A DNA stretch of 64,000 nucleotides from Harmonia axyridis (lineage: Eukaryota; Arthropoda; Insecta; Coleoptera; Coccinellidae): positions 27,174,812-27,238,811 of the forward strand of contig NC_059502.1 of NCBI RefSeq assembly GCF_914767665.1, read 5' to 3'. Shown piece by piece: positions 57,266 to 64,000 of this stretch (positions are counted from its first letter, which is position 1; each line of letters opens with the position of its first letter). The position numbers were made by a program, and so were the translations under genes. The notes beneath the pieces were generated by a model. It worked only from the letters and a program-made list of their open reading frames with translations, ran no database searches and was not told the DNA's origin.

Positions 57266-57369
57266 AAACCAAACTGAGAATAAATCACTTGACAGCTGTT
57301 GAATCGGTTGCCATCTTGAACAGTATTGCCAACTTAAAGTTATATACCTTGAAAAAAACACCCGTTATA

Positions 57370-58240
57370 ATGCGGCACCTTTGATGGTTTTTGATGTTGA
57401 TTATATTTTTCGGAATTCCTTCCTGTTGTTGCTGACTGAATTGAATCTCATTTGGTACTTTGAATTTCAACACATGTGATTTTGGTTGATCAAGCTTGAA
57501 ATACCGCCCTTGAATTTTGTCGCCCTAGACGACCGCCTACCCCGGTTCCCCCCTAAATGGTCGATCAAACATGACGAAATGGGTACTCAAGTTCGCCTCA
57601 AAATAAGAACTTAATTTTCAACGCAGTTGGAGATCCTTTTCAATCCAAAAATAACTTTCAATCAATTCAGAATTTCTTCCACCCTACTGTTAACAATTAA
57701 CCACAATTCTTCATACAACGTTCACGACATCTGAACATTCTGAACAATATTAATTAAAAACGAATGACTTTCAGAGAATTGAGGACACGAAAGCCACAAA
57801 CTCCGTTTTCCGGTCACTTCGTATTTCAGTGGAAAACGACCGTTATTTTCCAAGTGACCGTTTTCTTTTTCTGGCCTGCACGAATGAAAAGGGTTTTATG
57901 TCGTGCCCATACCTATTATTTTCTGTCAAGGCCGCTTAAAACTGATAAAGTTTCATACGGCTTAATCCTTTATTGAACGGTTTCAAGGTGGAGTCTTGGT
58001 GAGTGAATGAGATTGGAATCTTCTCATTTCTGGAATACTTACAATGGGAATGAAGGTTGGTGCTCAATAAAGGACCATCCTTGATTAAGTATCACGAAGT
58101 GAACACGTCAGAAAAGATTCGAATGAATCATCAAAAATTTAATGTACCCTTATCCTTAACCGTTTTTTATGAAGAGATATTCATTTTGGTGGATGAATTG
58201 ATGTAAAAATAGACGGAATTCGTGCAACCTCATACTACTA
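57370..58240. other. Stretch without recognised genes
   Basis: A short inverted repeat CGGTCACTT...AAGTGACCG occurs near 57812-57868. The rest is featureless. A 70-codon frame at 57764-57976 overlaps the inverted repeat and is not supported. Confidence 0.4.
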
Positions 58241-58400
58241 TACAGGATGGCCACTTTTTCAATGGGATTGTATTGGTAACTTTTAAACCATAAGAGTTAG
58301 AAGGTCCGTCAAATGGAGAAAAAGTTGCATTCATAGAAGCATTGTCAAGCAGTTCAAACAAATCGAGATTATCAGGGCCGGTTATTGAGATATCAAAAGA

Positions 58401-58788
58401 ATAGTAATTTACGTAACAAGTCCGGAAAATAGGGTTTTTTTGGACGAATAGACAAAATTCCAGGACGAGCGTAAGCGAGTCCTGGAAGTCTGTGAGTCCA
58501 AAAAAACCATTTTCGGGCGTGTTGCGTACAATATTTTTTCGGCAACCATGTAAAATAACACTATCGCTGCTGCTTTCTATATTTTATTGCGATTGCGATC
58601 AAAAAACATGCAAATTTTTGACAACTAATTTCATATGAACTGTCAGCCGTTATGTCGGTTGCTATGGATTCTATGAGTCTTTTCCGGCCTAGTCCGGGAA
58701 GTACGTACTTTCCGGACTAGGCCGGGAAATGATACTTTCTCAGAGAAAAAGCGTCCGGGAAGTGCTCACTTCCCGGACGGTTGCCGAA
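58401..58788. repeat. Double-hairpin element, copy 3, complete
   Basis: AATAGTAATTTACGTAACAAG to GGTTGCCGAAAA with all three secondary-structure blocks. The opposite arm of the host foldback element shows the empty site near 59928-59940 (aattta-ctttt-cttatgatatc), so the insertion can be delimited. No target duplication beyond a run of A is visible. Confidence 0.88.
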
Positions 58789-59289
58789 AAAAGTAAATTC
58801 TGTCATTTTGATTTTTCTTTTTTCCATCTTTATTTCAAATATTATCAAATAATGTTACAGGAATTCTTTATTCGACAGTAAAATATCCTCAATTTTACAT
58901 AATCAGATTTAGTATTCAACGTTTCGTACTCTCTAGACCACCCTCAACCTCATTTTTTTCAATACGGACCTGCATATTTTGTGAAACTTTTCAAAATAAC
59001 TTATAACGCTAAATTCAACGATATAACATACAATGTCATTCAAACTTGATATTCAGGTGATTTTGACTCTTATCCAAATTTCTTTGGGTCGGATCTGTAT
59101 TACATTTAGGTACCTTCAGTTTAATTAGCAACATGCAATACATTTCGATGAGGAAATCAACTTACTCATCTTGAACTAAATGGAACATATCAGAATCAAA
59201 TCAAGAAACAAGTAATAATTATTTACATATTTCCATTCAAAATAATTAAACGAATTATCATTTAATGGAAGAAAATTCGAATAATTATT

Positions 59290-59681
59290 TGAAAGTAAAT
59301 GAAAATGAATGAAGTAAGTGTTCGAAATGTCCACCATTTTGTAAAATGCACTTAACGGTTCTGGAACCCATACTTCTTATACATTTGCCCATTTCGTCTT
59401 CTTGAATACCTTCCAATAAATTCTCAATCTTCTCGCGAGAAATCACTATTGTTGGATTTGTCATTTGTTCCTTTGAAACAAATTACAGAATCGAACTTTA
59501 TTTTGATATCATTACGATATAAGTTTTGCAAGGCTTGGTATTCAAATTTAAAATCATTGTATTCGCGTCTCTTGACTATTTTATTAACAGCAGTTTTCGA
59601 CAAATTGCATTCACTACAGATCCGACCCATAGAAAATTGGATAAGGGTCAAAATCACCTGGAAATCAACTTTGAATGACAT
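59290..59681 (-). pseudogene. Transposase relic in foldback loop: HTH start joined to C-terminus
   Basis: The minus strand begins MSFKVDFQVILTLIQFSMGR then ICSECNLSKTAVNKIVKRRE, which looks like a helix-turn-helix. Part of this lies in the arm, the rest in the loop. Further on, in another frame, come MGKCIRSMGSRTVKCI and LQNGGHFEHLL, the ending typical of one group of Tc1/mariner-like transposases ('RxxxCixxxGGHFEHLL'). The catalytic domain between them is missing. The element is therefore probably a deletion derivative of an autonomous TA-targeting transposon. The HTH identification is by pattern only. Confidence 0.55.
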
Positions 59682-60084
59682 TGTATGATATATCGTTGAA
59701 TTCAGCGTTAAAAGTTATTTAAAAAAGTGTCATAAAATATACAGGTCCGTATTGAAAAAAATGAGGTTGAGGGTGGCCCAGAGAGCACGAAACGTTGGAT
59801 ACGAAATCTGATTACGTCAAATTGAGAACAATTTACTGTCGAATAAAAAATTCGTGTAACATTTTTTGAGAATATTTGAAATAAAGTGGGAAATAAAGAA
59901 AAATCAAAATGACAGAATTTACTTTTCTTATGATATCTCAATAACCGGCCCTGATAATCTCGATTTGTTTGAACTGCTTGATAATGCTTCTATGCATGCA
60001 ACTTTTTCTCCAATTGACCGACCTCCCAACTCTTATGGTTTAAAAGTTACCAATACAATCCCATTGAAAAAGTGGCCACCCTGT

Positions 60085-60820
60085 ATAAATTCACCTCAAA
60101 CAAAAAAAGAAAACCAAACAATATCAAGGAATATGAATACATATAGTAAAGCAGGAGGAACAGATATCTCTATATATTACGCAAATTTATAAGAAAAAAT
60201 GAGCGTGAGTGATAATAAAGAAATAAAATACCAAAAAAAATTAGAGCAACCTCTTCTTTAATTTGGCCATTGCTTTCATCTATCTTATTTTCATCTTTTC
60301 TTTCTGCGGGTGGAGCAGATTCTTCAGATATCTTTTAATTATTGAAGTATTGATTACGGTAACTAGAATTCATGAATTTGTGAATTTTCAGGAATGTCAC
60401 TTTTGATGATTTGAAATATTTATTGCGATAACAAGACATAATAAAACATTTCATTCTCTACCGCGATTATGGTTTCGGATTGATATCTGTAAATTTTGAG
60501 AATATATTGCATCTACAGGGTAAATCTTGTATCTTTGTAGAAAATATTTGTGTGAATCGTAGATGTTTTCAAAATGATTTTCCATTAAATTTCTTCGGAT
60601 TTTTTTCACACCATTTTAATTCAAGCATCACTTTTCATGTTTTGGTCCTCACGAAACGGTCAAGATTTCGCCTTTAATTTTCGGGCTGACATTTATAATC
60701 AATAGATAACATACTAATTATTATAAAGACGAATACAAGTATCTGATTTTTCATGGAAATTAGATAACGAAAATTGGTAGCAAATTTGTAAAAATTATAT
60801 TTCTGAAACCAATATACCTC
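60085..60820. other. Stretch without recognised features
   Basis: Short open frames only. CTACAGGGTAAATC near 60512 is an isolated MITE-like motif. Confidence 0.4.
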
Positions 60821-60824
60821 ATCT

Positions 60825-60876
60825 AACACCGACATTCCGTAAGTCGGTTGGTCTATTTACGGAGCACCCTGTATAA
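60825..60876 (-). mobile_element. Solo MITE end
   Basis: TATACAGGGTGCTCCGTAAATAGACCAACCGAC read on the minus strand is a terminus of the CAGGGTG group. The partner end was not found. Confidence 0.5.
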
Positions 60877-60943
60877 TATTTAACAATCACTTGTGTCATT
60901 CGGTTCATGGAATGATGAAGCACCTTCAATAATTTCAATCATA

Positions 60944-62217
60944 TTAGGCTATTTGAAAAGTCCCCGGTCTGATGCACATATGACGGTGCTAGTATCAAAT
61001 CCATATAATTTTTAGTTAGTACCAACTTTCACACGATACGTGTCAAAATTTGAAAGCAGTCCAACCATTAGTTCGTGAGTAGCTACTTTTGTTATTTGAA
61101 AAAAGATGGAAAAAAAGAATTTCGTGTGCTGATAAAATATTGCTTTTTGAAGGGAACAAATACAGTTGAAGCTAAATCTTGGCTTAATGAAGAGTTTCCG
61201 GGGTCTGCTCCAGGAAAATCAATCATTATTGATTGGTAAGCTGAGTTAAACGTGGTGAAATGAGCACCGAAGACGGCGAACGCAGTGGACGCCCAAAAGA
61301 GGCTGTCACCGACGAAAAAATCAATAAAGTTCACAAAATAATTTTGAATGATCGTAAAGTGAAGTAGATCGAGATAGCAGACATTCTGAAGACATCATCT
61401 GAACGTGTACATTATATCATTCACGAATATTTGTAGATACATGAGGAAGCTGTGTGCAAAATGGGTGCCGTGCGAGCTCACAATCGATCAAAAGCAACAA
61501 CGTATTAATGATTCTGAGCAGTGTTCGAAGCGGTTTAAATGCAATAAACCTGAATTTTTGCGTCGATATGTGACAATGGATGAAAGATGGCTCCATCATT
61601 TCACTCCGGAGTAAAATCGACAGTCAGCTGAGTGGACTGCACAGGATGAACCGAATCCAAAGAGGGGAAAAACACAGCAGTCAGCTGGCAAGGTTATGGC
61701 ATCAGTATTTTGGGATGCCCAAGGTATCATATTCATTGATTACCTACCTCCGAAAGGGCCAGACCATCTACAGCGATTATGATATAGCGTTATTGGGTAG
61801 GTTAAAGGAAGAAATCGTAAGAAAACGGCCCCATTTAAAAAAAAAAGGTGCTATTTCATCACGACAATGCGCCATGTCACAAATCAATGAAAACAATGGA
61901 AAACTTGCATGAATTGGTCTTCGAATTGCTTCTGCACCCATCGAATCCGCCAGATCTGGTCCCATCGACTTTATCCTGTTCTCAGACCTCAAAATAATGC
62001 TCGCTGGAAAGAAATTCAGCGCCAATGAAAAAGTAATCTCTGAAACTGAGGCCTATTTTGAAGCGAAAGACAAATCGTACTACAAAAATGGTATCGAAAA
62101 GTTGGAAGATCGCTATAATCGCCCTCGAAGGCAACTATGTTGAATAATAAATAAAATCGAATTTTGCCAAAAAAATGTGTTTTTCTATGGAAGACCGGGT
62201 ACTTTTCAATTGGCCTT
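60944..62217 (+). mobile_element. Mellifera-type mariner, nearly full length (about 1.27 kb)
   Basis: Terminal repeats TTAGGCTATTTGAAAAGTCC and (right, reverse complement) TAAGGCCAATTGAAAAGTAC agree over some 25 bases (AAAAGT.CCCGGTCT), with TA/AT at the edges. The length and the single coding region fit a standard mariner. Confidence 0.85.
61105..62143 (+). pseudogene. Mariner transposase, inactivated
   Basis: Almost the whole protein can be followed across several frames. The N-terminus MEKK shifts to EFRVLIKYCFLKGTNTVEAK, then WLNEEFPGSAPGKS (HTH), GEMSTEDGERSGRPKEAVT, stop-broken IEIADILKTSSERVHYII, RKLCAKWVPCELTIDQKQQR, FLRRYVTMDERWLHHFTPE (first Asp region, TMDERW, family usually TMDETW or TGDEKW), SAEWTAQDEPNPKRGKTQQS, GKVMASVFWDAQGIIFIDYL, then a frame-broken HHDNAPCHKS region (second Asp) and a degenerate third block. 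At least four frameshifts and several stops are present. The enzyme is inactive, but its terminal repeats are well kept and could in principle be recognised in trans by a related transposase. Confidence 0.82.
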
Positions 62218-62219
62218 AA

Positions 62220-63620
62220 TCTCTTTGATGTTGTAAATATATAACACTGGGCCACATCTTGATGTGGTCCAGTTCCATATTTTTTGTGCATATGAATAAA
62301 CTCATAAGAATTCTATAATTCACTTCCTGATAATAACTTGAAAAATGATCAAGAGAAACTATCTGGCTATAACGACTCCACATCAGTCTAATGGAAATCA
62401 CAGGAAATTTCACATAATATAAACATAAGTTTAATGAAAAATGATTTTAAGAAGGATTACCACTGCGTAGCATTCCGCGTATTAATCAAAAATTACATAG
62501 ATACCCTTTGATTCGCTTTCTGGCGCTCCTGTCATGACCATAATTCTGTACGGTATACGACGTGTACATTCTCTTTATGAAAAAAAATAGTTTTACCTCT
62601 TTTGTAATGGGTGGATTGTTCTCTTTTGTAATGATTCTTTCACAAATATTAAAAAAAAAATATCAGTGCTTCGTACATTTACCATCAATTTTTATGCGAA
62701 AAACAAAAGCCAACATTTTTTTCTATTCGCAAATTGAAAATATTATCATTCTACAATGTAGATTATTGTGTAAACAAATTATGTGAATATCCCATAAAAA
62801 TCGGTTGGTTGTAAGGGTAAAAATCTATCATTTCGTTTTGAACTCCTAAATTCTTTTATACTAGAAAGATTTCAAAGGTTTTTTCAATAATAAATCAAAA
62901 GCCTTAATCTAACACCAAACTGTGGTTAATCCATTTATGAAAATAACAAGTTGTTTCAGTGATTAACATATAACTGTTACATGTTTTTGTAATAGACAGA
63001 TGGTTTCCACTGCTTCATTTTTTGTACATATTTGATTTACAATTTATGATATTCTGTGAGAAATTTAAGAAATCATAAACTATTATGTATGTAACATTTG
63101 CATTTTTACGTACCTACTTATTCTATCTTCTTTGCATGTAACATTTACTATATCGAATCACATATCGACCAAAGAAACGTATTGTTATATCACGAATAAC
63201 ATAAATTCATAATACTGTTTAATGCTTAAAGCAGTTTATAAGTTCATAGATCGATCTTTTTAGATAAGAGAAATAGGTCAGAATGAGAGATCTCCTCCAA
63301 AGTTGTGTTGAATTACATTTGTTGTAGACAGTCTGTCGTTTGGCAGAAGCTCCGGTTCAAATTTACATGAAGGGCGATCATGTAACGAAGAAAAATGAAA
63401 AAACTTCGGAGCAGCGAAATTCATTCAGTTTCAATCTTGAAAGTTCCATATTTTCAGAACATTGTTTTCAAAGGAGTGGGAGTAATGGTGTTGTTTTTCT
63501 TGATATTCTATTCCATTTCGTCCGAATCGATCGATCGTAAAATAAGCAGTCCTATTTAGGTCATTTAGTCAATTGGTTTTTGAATATAAGTGGAAAGGTG
63601 TTGAAATTGTACCTATCATA
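62220..63620. other. Stretch without recognised features
   Basis: AT-rich, with short frames of low-complexity translation only. No transposon ends were found until TA-CACTGATCAACAATTGC at 63623. Confidence 0.45.
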
Positions 63621-63624
63621 ACTA

Positions 63625-64000
63625 CACTGATCAACAATTGCTAGGGATCACTTATGAACTTCTCTTCATTTGTATTTTTTTCAAGTTATCTCGTGAATAT
63701 CTGTACATTATATGTTCTCTAAGGAAAAAGTAAAATGTTTTGAGTTGATTATATCAAAGTCTTCCTCACTTCATCGGCTCTTGTTCACAAAATCGATTAT
63801 TATCTGTAGGCTGTTACAGGTGGAGTGAAAAGCAATGTAGTATTTGTTATTAAATCTGTTTTTTCTCTCGTTCAAACACATAAGGTGACAATAATTGAAG
63901 AAATGAGAACAATATCAGCATATCAGTCATGCCGAGAAGATGTTTGGCTCCTGTGCAACTGGACGAAATCATACGGTGGATACAGGAAGGTTTGTCCCAG
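63625..64000 (+). mobile_element. Tc1-like element, cut by the window edge
   Basis: TA followed by CACTGATCAACAATTGCTAG, in the form of a Tc1 left terminus, about 300 bases before a transposase start. The remainder lies beyond the window. Confidence 0.55.
63929..64000 (+). CDS. Tc1-like transposase, N-terminus (partial)
   Basis: The frame opens MPRRCLAPVQLDEIIRWIQE and continues GLSQ to the edge, so at least 24 codons are open. 'L(D/T)xxE(I/R)xRIixxxxEGxSQRxxA' is the start of the first paired-like HTH in Tc1 transposases. The element's left end lies about 300 bases upstream. Whether the gene is intact cannot be seen. It differs from the MPRARVRVIYRYL subfamily seen elsewhere in the window. 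Confidence 0.55.
   Translation, partial: MPRRCLAPVQLDEIIRWIQEGLSQ

Larger units (their letters stand above)
54291..57363 (-). mobile_element. Mariner-like element split by a LINE
   Basis: Imperfect terminal repeats GGGTGTTGTTTTTAGAGC (left) and GGGTGTTTTTTTCAAGG (right, minus strand) continue into ACTTTAAATTGCAA/ACTTTAAGTTGGCA. Coding remnants are on the minus strand on both sides of the LINE at 54595-56735. Without the LINE the element would be about 0.93 kb, shorter than a full mariner because of an internal deletion. Confidence 0.75.
58243..60083 (-). mobile_element. Large foldback element with TA flanks, host to a double-hairpin insertion
   Basis: CAGGATGGCCACTTTTTCAATGGG at the left pairs with CCCATTGAAAAAGTGGCCACCCTG at the right, TA on both sides (58241-58242 and 60084-60085). 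The arms extend about 470 bases (to about 59100 and from about 59618), except that the left arm contains an extra 388 bases at 58401-58788. The loop carries transposase-derived coding on the minus strand. The element is 1841 bases, or about 1453 without the insertion. Confidence 0.85.

Noticed and set aside
59866..60192. 108-codon plus-strand frame
   Set aside because: Lies mainly in the right arm of the foldback element, so it reflects inverted-repeat DNA rather than a gene.

Overview
The window looks like AT-rich euchromatin or pericentromere-like DNA from an insect, perhaps a beetle. The evidence is the dense mix of Tc1/mariner, pogo, hAT and DDE_4-type DNA transposon relics, many foldback MITEs ending in CAGGGTG with TA target duplications, and CR1/Jockey-type and RNase H-bearing LINE fragments. 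No bacterial gene organisation, tRNA, rRNA or CRISPR array was seen. Almost every recognisable protein fragment belongs to a broken transposable element. The exceptions are one six-copy gene family, a possible exon near 40.5 kb, and short unidentified fragments.

Layout. 0.7-2.8 kb: two MITEs that abut and share one TA. 3.2-7.0 kb: Tc1, LINE (three pieces) and irritans-type mariner debris. 7.8-10.4 kb: a hAT relic, then a pogo-like element nested inside an older inverted-repeat element. 10.5-14.1 kb: an internally deleted Tc1 and two foldback MITEs. 14.1-17.0 kb: no features recognised. 17.06-18.83 kb: a non-autonomous hAT element with a perfect 8-bp target duplication. 19.8-20.4 kb: a transposase HTH relic and foldback repeats.

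21.4-32.1 kb is the most distinctive part: a tandem array of about 1.4-kb and 2.1-kb units, all on the minus strand, carrying six intact near-identical genes for an unknown, charged 93-94-residue protein with a poly-Glu tail. The array interrupts a monomer of a 234-bp satellite. A satellite fragment lies on its left (followed by a MITE) and four further monomers on its right.

33-47 kb: more MITEs, a double-hairpin repeat (copies also at 53 and 58.4 kb), a second Tc1 transposase copy, a candidate membrane-protein exon, a DDE_4 transposase relic with a substituted catalytic residue, and the 5' end of a probable Ty3/gypsy LTR element with a tRNA-Ser-type primer-binding site. 48-52.5 kb: mariner relic, a GC-rich duplicated segment, and an inverted copy of the 12-kb foldback region. 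54.3-57.4 kb: a mariner element split by a CR1/Jockey-type LINE. 58.2-60.1 kb: a large foldback element whose left arm carries a double-hairpin insertion and whose right arm preserves the empty site. 60.9-62.2 kb: a nearly full-length but inactivated mellifera-type mariner. The right edge cuts into another Tc1-like element whose short visible reading frame is open.

There is no operon-like co-operation between genes. The functional candidates are the six-copy gene family and, less surely, the exon at 40.5 kb. Calls rest on reading the sequence and recognising motifs, without alignment or database search, so family names are approximate and boundaries not tied to a TA or other target duplication are good to roughly 10-50 bases.
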